DNA of 5,698 nt from JAXHUA01 sp034189695 (GCA_034189695.1 JAXHUA010000019.1:1-5698); one strand, 5' to 3'. Shown: positions 1 through 5,698, counted from the stretch's first letter. Notes: a model not told the origin generated them from the letters alone. Program-made: numbers and translations.

Positions 1-60
1 GAGGAGCGAGAGCGACGAAGCAATCCCGGTGGGGTGATGGGAAGGGGGAACGTTTCTCCA

Positions 61-117
61 CCGTTCACCCTTCGACAGGGCCTGTCCTGAGCTTGTCGAA
101 GGGCTCAGGGCGAACGG
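61..117. repeat. REP-like nested palindromic repeat (TTCGACA/TGTCGAA type)
   Basis: Seen directly: the outer arms 61-70 (CCGTTCACCC) and 108-117 (GGGCGAACGG) pair at 9 of 10 positions, with one A/C mismatch at 67/111. Inside them, CCCTTCGACA (68-77) is perfectly complementary to TGTCGAAGGG (94-103). An alternative stem pairs CCTGAGC (86-92) with GCTCAGG (103-109), and ACAGG/CCTGT (75-79/81-85) forms a further small palindrome. The stems share bases, so they cannot all form at once. From memory, elements with the words 'CCTGAGCTTGTCGAAGGG' or 'GGGCTCAGGGCGAACGG' are scattered in intergenic regions of many environmental bacteria, including Chloroflexota. They behave like REP or MITE-type repeats of unknown function. 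Only one copy is present here, so the repeat nature is inferred from that resemblance. Confidence 0.65.
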
Positions 118-223
118 TTGGGAGTGCGCCGTTCACGGGGAGTGCAGAGGGGTGTCCCCTCCGCCGGGGGTCTGCGGTGTCCCCCAGAAGAACGTATCGG
201 GGTGGGTGGGAAACCAAGACCCC

Positions 224-253
224 TTGCCGAAGGCATCGCGAGGCTGGTACCAT
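224..253 (+). promoter_or_regulatory. Candidate sigma70-type promoter for the pabA operon
   Basis: A -35-like TTGCCG (224-229) and a -10-like TACCAT (248-253) are separated by 18 bp. A TG dinucleotide at 245-246 gives an extended -10 (TGgTACCAT). Transcription would start near 260, leaving a leader of roughly 20-25 nt before the GTG at 283. The layout matches the stronger promoter in front of ftsY in this window, which raises my confidence somewhat. In GC-rich DNA such matches also arise by chance. Confidence 0.4.
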
Positions 254-282
254 TCGGTTGGTCAAACCCCGGGAACGGCGAT

Positions 283-885
283 GTGATCCTCATTATCGAC
301 AACTACGACTCCTTCGTGTACAACCTGGCCCAGTACATCGGAGAGCTGGGCTGGGACCCGGTGGTCTATCGCAACGACCAGGTCACGCTGGAGGAGATCG
401 AGGCCGCGGCGCCGAGCCATATCGTCATCTCGCCGGGCCCGGGCACACCGCTGGACGCCGGCATCTCCAACGACGTGGTGCTGCACTTCGCCGGCAGAGT
501 GCCCGTCCTGGGGGTGTGCCTGGGGCACCAGTGCATCGGGCACGTGTACGGCGGCCTGGTGGTGCGGGGCGTTCCCACGCACGGCAAGACGTCGATGGTG
601 CACCACGACGGGCGCACCGTGTTCACCGGGCTCCCCAACCCGTTCGAGGCCGGGCGCTATCACTCGCTGGTCATCAGGCCGGACACCGTGCCGGACGTCC
701 TCGAGGTCTCGGGGCGCACCGAAGCCGGGGAGATCATGGGGGTGCGGCACTGCGAGTACGTGGTCGAGGGTGTCCAGTTCCATCCCGAGTCGATCCTCAC
801 CGATGTGGGCCACGACATACTGCGGACATTTCTGGGCTTCACCAGCCCCTCGTGGGTGAAGGAGGGTGACGTATGGCGGGCGTAG
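283..885 (+). CDS. pabA: Aminodeoxychorismate synthase, glutamine amidotransferase subunit (PabA/TrpG family)
   Basis: Class I glutamine amidotransferase that releases ammonia from glutamine for a chorismate-using partner, PabB (p-aminobenzoate) or TrpE (anthranilate). The 200 residues match the family's usual length. The triad is complete: Cys79 in GVCLGHQCIG, and His167 and Glu169 in VQFHPES. Other family signatures are the N-terminal IDNYDSFVYNLAQY, the oxyanion-region SPGPGTP (about residues 50-56) and RYHSLV (about 125-130). I chose the GTG at 283 because it gives the canonical start VILIIDNYDSF; longer in-frame extensions upstream (to a TTG at 118) encode non-homologous sequence that includes the repeat. 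The ribosome site is weak (a GGGAA-like run near 271-275). The last 13 nt overlap the next gene. A neighbouring pabC-like gene favours folate over tryptophan synthesis, but PabA and TrpG are often the same dual-use subunit. No pabB or trpE is visible. Confidence 0.93.
   Translation: MILIIDNYDSFVYNLAQYIGELGWDPVVYRNDQVTLEEIEAAAPSHIVISPGPGTPLDAGISNDVVLHFAGRVPVLGVCLGHQCIGHVYGGLVVRGVPTHGKTSMVHHDGRTVFTGLPNPFEAGRYHSLVIRPDTVPDVLEVSGRTEAGEIMGVRHCEYVVEGVQFHPESILTDVGHDILRTFLGFTSPSWVKEGDVWRA
860..865 (+). promoter_or_regulatory. Strong Shine-Dalgarno site for pabC inside the end of pabA
   Basis: A perfect AGGAGG lies 7 nt before the ATG at 873, within the final codons of pabA. It is the best ribosome site in the window and fixes the pabC start. 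It suggests that pabC is initiated on its own as well as by coupling to pabA. Confidence 0.85.
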
Positions 886-1730
886 TCTACCTCAACGGGC
901 GTCTGATGCCGGCGGATGAGGCGCGGGTCTCGCCTCTGGACCGGGGGCTGCTCTATGGCTATGGCCTGTTCGAGACAGTGCGCTCCTACGGGGGGAGGGT
1001 CTTCCGGCTCGACCGCCACCTGGCGCGGCTCATGGGCGGGGCCGAGACGCTGGCCCTGGCGTCGGGCCTCGACCCGGCGCAACTGGAGCAGGCGATGTAC
1101 CGGACGGTCGAGGCGAACGGCCTGGCCGACGCCCGCATCAGGCTCACCGTGACCGCCGGCGCGGGCGAGCGGTCGCTGGGCATGCCGTCGCCGGGCTCGC
1201 TCACCATCCTCGTGGTGGCCGAGCCCCTGCACCTGCCCTCCCGCATCTACGATGAAGGCATCAGCGCGGCGGTGGTCAGCGTCAGGCGCAACAGCCAGTC
1301 GCCGGTCTCCAGCATCAAGTCGTTGAACTACCTCGACGGGCTCATCGCCCGCGCCGAGGCGGAGACACGCGGCGCCGACGAGGCCGTCCTGCTCAACGAG
1401 CGCGGCTACCTGGCCGAGTGCAGCAGCAGCAACATCTTCCTGGTGTCTTCGGGGAAGCTGCTCACGCCGTCCGTGGCGAGCGGCATACTGCCGGGGGTCA
1501 CCCGCGAGGCGGTGCTGGAGGTGGCCGCTGAGGTGGGTATCGAGTCCGTCGAGGGCGACGTCCTTCCCGACGAGCTCGCCCGGGCTGACGAGGTGTTCAT
1601 CACCACGTCGGTGCGGGAGGTCGTGCCGGTGGTCGCCGTCGATGGCAGGCTGGCTGGCTCGGGCAAGCCGGGGCCGGTGACGGGAAGGCTGGCGACGGCC
1701 TACAGGGAGCTGGTGCGGCGCGAGCTATGA
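873..1730 (+). CDS. pabC: Class IV PLP-dependent enzyme, probable 4-amino-4-deoxychorismate lyase (PabC)
   Basis: Fold-type IV pyridoxal-phosphate enzyme of the branched-chain aminotransferase / aminodeoxychorismate lyase / D-amino acid aminotransferase superfamily. As PabC it would split aminodeoxychorismate into p-aminobenzoate and pyruvate in the cytoplasm. The 285 residues are normal for the family. Seen in the sequence: the N-terminal block YLNGRLMP and YGYGLFETVRSYGGR (28-42), the PLP-binding Lys149 in SSIKSLNYL, Glu182 in LAECSSSNIF (cofactor ring nitrogen contact), and the phosphate-binding SGILPGVTR (203-211). The segment TTSVREVVPV (244-253) looks more like PabC-type members than the GTAAEV found in typical IlvE. 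It starts at ATG 873, 7 nt after a perfect AGGAGG, and overlaps pabA by 13 nt. The superfamily is certain; substrate choice rests mainly on the pabA neighbour, and an IlvE-like or D-amino acid transaminase activity is the main alternative. Confidence 0.85.
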   Translation: MAGVVYLNGRLMPADEARVSPLDRGLLYGYGLFETVRSYGGRVFRLDRHLARLMGGAETLALASGLDPAQLEQAMYRTVEANGLADARIRLTVTAGAGERSLGMPSPGSLTILVVAEPLHLPSRIYDEGISAAVVSVRRNSQSPVSSIKSLNYLDGLIARAEAETRGADEAVLLNERGYLAECSSSNIFLVSSGKLLTPSVASGILPGVTREAVLEVAAEVGIESVEGDVLPDELARADEVFITTSVREVVPVVAVDGRLAGSGKPGPVTGRLATAYRELVRREL

Positions 1731-2887
1731 GTCCTTCCGGCCTGCTGAGGCAGCTTCCCCTGTACGCGGTGGCCTTCCTTGGCCACGTAGGCTTTGGACT
1801 CCTCTTTCCGGTAATACCGGTATACGCCGAAGGGTTCACCTCGTCGCTGGCTCTCATCGGGCTGGCCGTGGGGATGTTCTCCTACGTTGCCGCGTTGACC
1901 ATGATACCCTTCGGTACCCTTTCCGACCGTCTCGGGCGTCGCACCATCCTCGTGGTCGGTCTGGCCATGTTCACCGTGGCCCCGCTGCTCTACACCTTGG
2001 TGGCGAACCCGTGGCAGCTCATCTTGGTGAGAGCGTTCCACGGTCTGGCCTCGGCCAGCTTCATTCCTCCGGCCAACGCGCTGGTGGTCGAGATGTCGCC
2101 GCCCGAGAGAAGGGGAGAGGCTCTCGGCTGGTTCACGTCGGCTGTCATGGTCGGCTTCATAGTCGGTCCGGTGACCGGCGGCTACCTGCTGAACCTGTAC
2201 GGTTTCGGCTCGACGTTCTACGCCAGCAGCGCGGTCTCGCTCGTCGCGCTGCTGCTCATCCTGCCGTGGCTGCGGGGTATGGGGGGTAAGACGGCTGCGA
2301 CAGTGGAGGCGTCGGACAGCCCGTGGGGCTGGCTGCGGCAAAGGCGGGCCATCGGCGCCCTGCTGACCGTGCTATTCACCGTGTTCGGCTCGGGGACTAT
2401 CGTCGCCTTCATGCCTCTGCACGGGGCTGGAATAGGCGTGACTGCTTCACAGGTGGGCATTGTCATCACCGCAATGTATGCCAGCTCGACGGTAGTGCGT
2501 GGGCCGGGTGGGATCATGTCGGACCGGATGGGCAGAGGGATGGTCATCCTCTTCGGCTTCCTGGTGTGCGCCGCCTCTATTGCCCTCTTCGCGCTGGTGA
2601 GTTCCTTCCCGCTCCTGGTGGTGGTGGGCATCGCCTACGGCCTCGGCATGGGGCTGGCGATGACGGCGAGCTTCGCCCTGGTGGCCGATGTCGCGTCGCT
2701 GAGCGCGAGAGGTCTGGCGATGGGTGCGGCCAACAGCTCTCTCCAGGCAGGGCTGGCCATCGGCGCCACGGCGATGGGCGGTGTCGCCGCGGCCGTGGGC
2801 TTCCAATCGATGTTCGCCATCTGCGGCGCAATACTGGCGGCCGCGCTGCTGGCCGTGCTGTTCCTCGTAGGCCGTGGCTCGAAGTGA
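1727..2887 (+). CDS. Major facilitator superfamily transporter, DHA1-like drug/proton antiporter type
   Basis: Integral membrane carrier of 386 residues, a usual size for a 12-helix MFS protein. The two halves are joined by a hydrophilic loop at about 182-207. Motif A is clear after helix 2 (GTLSDRLGRR, 63-72) and again in the second half (GGIMSDRMGR, 261-270), as expected from the internal duplication. Helix 4 has the motif B arginine (R102 in RAFHGLASA). Helix 5 has the antiporter motif C (GFIVGPVTGG, 143-152), which is known from proton-coupled exporters of the DHA1 group and supports efflux rather than uptake. The start ATG overlaps the pabC stop (ATGA, 4 nt); the nearest ribosome site (GGGAG, 1705-1709) is distant, so translation is probably coupled to pabC. 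The substrate cannot be read from the sequence. Export of a pathway product or of an antifolate-like compound is only a context guess. Confidence 0.9.
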   Translation: MSPSGLLRQLPLYAVAFLGHVGFGLLFPVIPVYAEGFTSSLALIGLAVGMFSYVAALTMIPFGTLSDRLGRRTILVVGLAMFTVAPLLYTLVANPWQLILVRAFHGLASASFIPPANALVVEMSPPERRGEALGWFTSAVMVGFIVGPVTGGYLLNLYGFGSTFYASSAVSLVALLLILPWLRGMGGKTAATVEASDSPWGWLRQRRAIGALLTVLFTVFGSGTIVAFMPLHGAGIGVTASQVGIVITAMYASSTVVRGPGGIMSDRMGRGMVILFGFLVCAASIALFALVSSFPLLVVVGIAYGLGMGLAMTASFALVADVASLSARGLAMGAANSSLQAGLAIGATAMGGVAAAVGFQSMFAICGAILAAALLAVLFLVGRGSK

Positions 2888-2899
2888 GCCTCGTTTCAA

Positions 2900-2928
2900 T
2901 TGACCGCCCTCGGTGGCCATGCTATCAT
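2900..2928 (+). promoter_or_regulatory. Sigma70-type promoter with extended -10 for ftsY
   Basis: TTGACC (2900-2905) and TATCAT (2923-2928) are separated by exactly 17 bp, and TG at 2920-2921 makes an extended -10 (TGcTATCAT). It sits just after the transporter stop at 2885-2887. The predicted start of transcription is near 2935, giving a leader of about 20 nt before the GTG at 2954. The TTG at 2900 and the ATG at 2927, which an ORF caller could take as ftsY starts, are parts of the -35 and -10 boxes. Confidence 0.7.
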
Positions 2929-2940
2929 GCCTGTCAACAC

Positions 2941-2944
2941 GGAG
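2941..2944 (+). promoter_or_regulatory. Ribosome binding site deciding the ftsY start
   Basis: GGAG at 2941-2944 lies 9 nt before the GTG at 2954. It falls downstream of the predicted transcription start, so it supports GTG 2954 over the TTG at 2900 and the ATG at 2927. Confidence 0.6.
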
Positions 2945-2953
2945 TGTGGAATC

Positions 2954-3862
2954 GTGAACAAGTTCCAGAAAGCGCTGAAACGCAGCCGTGAGGGCTGGTT
3001 CACCAGGGTGGTGCGGCTCCTGGAGCGGCCGATTGATGATAGCCTCTGGGACGACCTCGAAGAGCTTCTCATATCCGCTGACGTGGGAGTGGGCACCGCC
3101 GCCAGGCTACTGGAGAGGGTGAGGGATAGAACGAGGAGAGAGGGCCTGAGAGAAGGCGCTCAGGTGCGCTCGGCGCTCAAGGAAGAGATGATAGCCATGC
3201 TGACCCTGGACGGGTCGGCGCGGTGTGGCCCGCTCGTGGCTGCGGAATCGAGGCCGACGGTAGTGCTCGTGGTGGGGGTGAACGGTACGGGGAAGACCCT
3301 CTCCATCGCCAAGCTGGCCCTCGCTCTCAGGGATGAGGGGAGGAAGGTGGTAGTGGCCGCTGCCGATACGTTCAGGGCGGCGGCCATAGACCAGTTGAAG
3401 ATACTGGGCCAGCGCGTTGGCGCCGAGGTCATCGCGCACGGCTCTGGTGCTGACCCGGGAGCAGTGGTGTTTGACAGCCTGGAGGCGGCGCGGGCGCGGG
3501 GGGCCGACGTGGTGCTCATCGACACCGCAGGCCGCCTCCACACCAAGTTCAATCTCATGGAGGAACTGAAGAAGGTGAGGCGCGTGGCGTCGAGGAGCGA
3601 CCCTGATGCACCGCATGAGGTCATCCTGGTCCTCGATGCCACCACGGGACAGAACGGTCTCGCCCAGGCGAAGTACTTCACCGAGGCTGTTGGTGTCACC
3701 GGGGTGTTCCTCACCAAGCTCGACGGCACGGCCAGAGGCGGTATCGTGCTTGCGATCTGCGACGAACTGAAGATACCCATTCGCTTCATCGGAACCGGTG
3801 AAGAGGTGGATGATATGGCTCCGTTTGATCCGCAGACCTTCGTCGAGGCGCTATCCTCTTGA
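2954..3862 (+). CDS. ftsY: Signal recognition particle receptor FtsY (SRP GTPase)
   Basis: FtsY docks ribosome-nascent chain-SRP complexes at the inner membrane by forming a GTP-dependent heterodimer with Ffh. The full NG domain is present. The N domain is helical (about residues 1-85) and includes the start MNKFQKALKRSREGW and LLISADVGVGTA. The G domain has every SRP-GTPase motif: P-loop GVNGTGKT (108-115), DTFRAAA (138-144), DTAGR (190-194), TKLDGTARGG (254-263) and GTGEE (280-284). It ends in the conserved DMAPFDPQTFVEAL. The 302 residues fit an FtsY without the long acidic A domain of E. coli, so membrane attachment probably relies on the amphipathic N-terminal helix. I chose GTG 2954 because the family's N-terminus begins there, a GGAG precedes it, and the longer versions start inside a promoter. 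The stop overlaps the next start (TTGA). Ffh itself is distinguished by a C-terminal M domain, which is absent here. Confidence 0.96.
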   Translation: MNKFQKALKRSREGWFTRVVRLLERPIDDSLWDDLEELLISADVGVGTAARLLERVRDRTRREGLREGAQVRSALKEEMIAMLTLDGSARCGPLVAAESRPTVVLVVGVNGTGKTLSIAKLALALRDEGRKVVVAAADTFRAAAIDQLKILGQRVGAEVIAHGSGADPGAVVFDSLEAARARGADVVLIDTAGRLHTKFNLMEELKKVRRVASRSDPDAPHEVILVLDATTGQNGLAQAKYFTEAVGVTGVFLTKLDGTARGGIVLAICDELKIPIRFIGTGEEVDDMAPFDPQTFVEALSS

Positions 3863-5698
3863 GCGACGCCCTGGTGTGGTGGCTCACTGTTGAACTCTTG
3901 GGGTTCATCGGCCTCCCCATCGCTTTCGTCCTTTTCAAGAGGCTCCCGGACAGGGGCTATGCGTTCGGCAAGGTGCTCTCCGTCCTGCTGGTGTCCTTCC
4001 TGGTGTGGCTGTCAGCCTCGCTCCACGTTCTGCCCAACTCCAGATGGGCCATCGTGCTCGTCGCCGCCCTGATCGCCTGGGCTTCGGTCATCGTCTTCAT
4101 ACGCCGGCGCGGCGAGATAGTGGCCGCTCTCCGCAACAACATCCGCCCTATCGTGGTTACCGAGGTCATCTTCCTGCTCGCCTTCGTGCTGTGGGCGGTG
4201 GTGCGTGCCTACAACCCGGAGATCATCTTCACCGAGAAGCCGATGGACTTCGCCTTCATCAACGGCATCATGAGGAGCGACTACTTCCCGCCGCTCGACC
4301 CCTGGCTCAGCGGGGCCACTCTCAACAACTACTACTTCGGGCACATGATAATGGCCACCCTGACCAAGCTCACCGGCGTACCGGCGGCGACGGCGTTCAA
4401 TCTATCGCTGGCCCTCATCTTCAGCCTGGCCGCCATAGGGGCGTTCAGCATCGTGTACAACCTGGTGAAGATGAGCCGGGGCGGAGACATCGCGGCGGTC
4501 GCTTGCGGAGTGGTGGCGGCGGGCTTCCTGCTGGTCCTGGGCAATCTGGAGGGCGTGCTGGAGATGCTGTACGCTCACGGGTACGGCGGCGAGGGGTTCT
4601 GGGCGTGGATTGACATCGACGGGCTCGACGTCGCGTACTACAGCGACCACTGGTACCCCACCCAGTTCTGGTGGTGGTGGCACGCAACGCGGATGATACA
4701 GACCATAGTGGGTGATGTGTGTCTGGACTACACCATCGCCGAGTTCCCCAATTTCACCTTCATCCTGGGCGACCTGCATGCCCATCTGCTGTCCTTGCCC
4801 TTCGTCCTCCTGTCCGTGGCCATCTGCCTGAACATCGTTGCCACCAAGGTGTCTCTGGGGCTCGGATGGTTGAGAAGGAATATCCTGCCGTTCGTCCTCA
4901 TGATCGTATGTCTCGGCGCTCTGGGCCCAATCCACACCTGGGACCTGCCGGTGTACGTGTTCCTCTTCATCGGTGCGATCATGGTCCAGACCCGTCTGAG
5001 GGGAGGTGGCGCTGGGTGGTGGAAGCGCTGGCTCCCGCTCACCGGGATGGCGCTCGCAGGTGTGTTCCTGCTCTACCTGCCGTTCTATCTCAATATGGAC
5101 AACCCGATATCCGGCATACTGCCCTGGGTCGGGCCGAACTCCCGGTGGTTATACCTCCTGATCACGTGGGGTCTGTTCCTCTTCGTCGCCGTCTCATTCC
5201 TTCTGTTCCGGATACGCGGCGGGGTGCGTTCAATATCATGGCGCAGGGCGGCCTGGGTCTGCCTCCCGGTGCTGCTGCTGTGGGCGGTGTGGGCCATAGT
5301 GATGGCGGCGACAGGTGGTGGAGCGTCGGTGTGGGCGAAGCTGGGTCACCTGTTGCCCCTTCTCATTCTGCTGGCGCTCGCTTTGTTCCTCATTGTTCGC
5401 AGGGCCACGGCGGCATCGGGCCGGGAGCGGAGCGTGCTCTTCGCCCTGCTCCTCTTCCTCACCGCCGTGCTGCTCATCGTCGGCTGTGAGCTGTTCTACA
5501 TCCGGGACGTCTTCGGGAATCGAATGAACACCGTGTTCAGGTTCTACTTCCAGGCGTGGGTCCTGTTTGCCCTCGCCTCGCCCTTTGCCGTATATTACTT
5601 GCAGCGGAAGTGGCGCGTGTCGAGTATCGGCGCCCGCTTGGGCAAGCTGGGCTGGTGGGTGCTGCTCCTGGTGCTGGTGGCCAGCTCCCTCACCTACT
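3859..5698 (+). CDS. DUF2298 / Chlor_Arch_YYY family polytopic membrane protein (3' end cut off by the window)
   Basis: One frame stays open from TTG 3859 to the last base, giving 613 codons with no stop, so the C-terminus is missing. The product is strongly hydrophobic with many membrane segments, the first at about 5-26, 35-54, 61-80 and 99-115. Family hallmarks are in order: FTEKPMDFAFING with YFPPLDPWLSG (124-152), NNYYFGHM (156-163), an aromatic stretch ending WWWWHATRM (271-279), EFPNFTFILGDLHAH (295-309) and NRMNTVFRFYFQAW (554-567). The match is from memory of DUF2298 (TIGR03662) and is strong. The biochemical function is not established; the topology, with an acidic first outer loop, recalls GT-C glycosyltransferases, but that is inference. 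The start overlaps the ftsY stop as TTGA, with GAGG at 3845-3848 upstream; GTG 3874 is the alternative. In the family's usual 'YYY' motif the first Tyr is Asn157 here. Confidence 0.88.
   Translation, partial: MSDALVWWLTVELLGFIGLPIAFVLFKRLPDRGYAFGKVLSVLLVSFLVWLSASLHVLPNSRWAIVLVAALIAWASVIVFIRRRGEIVAALRNNIRPIVVTEVIFLLAFVLWAVVRAYNPEIIFTEKPMDFAFINGIMRSDYFPPLDPWLSGATLNNYYFGHMIMATLTKLTGVPAATAFNLSLALIFSLAAIGAFSIVYNLVKMSRGGDIAAVACGVVAAGFLLVLGNLEGVLEMLYAHGYGGEGFWAWIDIDGLDVAYYSDHWYPTQFWWWWHATRMIQTIVGDVCLDYTIAEFPNFTFILGDLHAHLLSLPFVLLSVAICLNIVATKVSLGLGWLRRNILPFVLMIVCLGALGPIHTWDLPVYVFLFIGAIMVQTRLRGGGAGWWKRWLPLTGMALAGVFLLYLPFYLNMDNPISGILPWVGPNSRWLYLLITWGLFLFVAVSFLLFRIRGGVRSISWRRAAWVCLPVLLLWAVWAIVMAATGGGASVWAKLGHLLPLLILLALALFLIVRRATAASGRERSVLFALLLFLTAVLLIVGCELFYIRDVFGNRMNTVFRFYFQAWVLFALASPFAVYYLQRKWRVSSIGARLGKLGWWVLLLVLVASSLTY

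Larger units (their letters stand above)
1..282. other. Non-coding region upstream of pabA
   Basis: No convincing gene lies here. Frame 2 reads 11 codons and stops at 35-37, so the 3' tail of an upstream gene cannot be excluded, but nothing in it is recognisable. Frame 3 stays open from base 3 through to 869, but its product is low-complexity Arg/Gly/Pro-rich sequence that runs across pabA out of frame, so I treat it as a GC shadow. The region holds a nested palindromic repeat at 61-117, two short G/C hairpins (GAGGGG/CCCCTC at 147-152/156-161, and GGGGG/CCCCC at 166-170/181-185) and a candidate promoter at 224-253. Neither hairpin is followed by a T tract, so they are not typical intrinsic terminators. 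The octamer CCGTTCAC occurs twice, at 61-68 and 129-136. Confidence 0.6.

Noticed and set aside
61..136. CRISPR array or tandem repeat suggested by the repeated CCGTTCAC
   Set aside because: There are only two 8-bp copies and no regular repeat-spacer pattern; the palindrome explains the first copy.
141..190. Intrinsic terminator
   Set aside because: The hairpins are not followed by a run of T, so I do not call a terminator.
118..282. Longer 5' versions of pabA starting at TTG 118
   Set aside because: The added 55 residues are Arg/Gly/Pro-rich, overlap hairpins and the candidate promoter, and precede the canonical PabA N-terminus that begins at 283.
190..282. T-box, riboswitch or trp-type attenuator leader before pabA
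   Set aside because: I see no conserved T-box or riboswitch core and no Trp-rich leader peptide, and the predicted leader is only about 20-25 nt.
93..869. 258-codon + strand frame running through pabA in another phase
   Set aside because: The composition is low-complexity Arg/Gly/His-rich, as expected for an off-frame reading of GC-rich coding DNA; pabA has a complete catalytic triad in its own frame.
660..1232. Long minus-strand frames opposite pabA/pabC, and similar ones at 262-813, 1700-2341, 2447-2920, 3107-3789 and 4402-4935
   Set aside because: They lie antisense to well-supported genes, show no recognisable domains, and have Arg/His/Pro-rich composition typical of antisense shadows in GC-rich DNA.
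873..1730. Calling the class IV enzyme IlvE
   Set aside because: The superfamily allows it, but the pabA context and the TTSVREVVPV segment fit PabC better; IlvE is kept as an alternative.
4005..5489. + strand frames at 4005-4613 and 4719-5489
   Set aside because: They are off-frame readings inside the DUF2298 gene, whose own frame is continuous and carries conserved motifs in the right order.

Overview
The window looks like an ordinary chromosomal stretch of a high-GC bacterium, most likely a member of the Chloroflexota (Dehalococcoidia-like or Anaerolineae-like). The strongest pointer is the long membrane protein at the right edge. It carries the hallmark motifs of the DUF2298 / 'Chlor_Arch_YYY' family, which is found mainly in Chloroflexota and Archaea. 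Weaker support comes from a TTCGACA/TGTCGAA palindromic repeat at the left edge, of a type common in environmental Chloroflexota genomes. The lineage is an inference; no rRNA or other decisive marker is present. All supported genes are on the + strand and tightly packed.

Layout. Bases 1-282 are non-coding. They hold a REP-like nested palindrome (61-117), two small G/C-rich hairpins (147-161 and 166-185), and a plausible promoter just upstream of the first gene. Next comes a compact three-gene cluster: pabA (283-885, glutamine amidotransferase subunit of aminodeoxychorismate synthase), a pabC-type class IV PLP enzyme (873-1730), and a 12-TM major facilitator transporter (1727-2887). Successive genes overlap by 13 and 4 nt, which indicates one transcript with translational coupling. 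The pabA-pabC pair points to p-aminobenzoate synthesis for folate. The synthase partner pabB is not in the window.

A 66-bp gap follows. It contains the best promoter in the window (TTGACC, 17 bp, TATCAT with an extended -10 TG) and a short leader with a GGAG ribosome site. These drive ftsY (GTG at 2954 to 3862), the signal recognition particle receptor GTPase. The ftsY stop overlaps a TTG start (TTGA) for the DUF2298 membrane protein, which stays open from 3859 to the end of the window and is cut off there. The second transcription unit therefore joins the receptor for co-translational membrane insertion to a very hydrophobic polytopic protein that would probably use that route.

I found no CRISPR array, tRNA, rRNA, insertion sequence or obvious defence system. 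The points most worth a second look are the truncated DUF2298 protein with a variant YYY motif and its coupling to ftsY, the repeat with mutually exclusive hairpins, and the corrected ftsY start.
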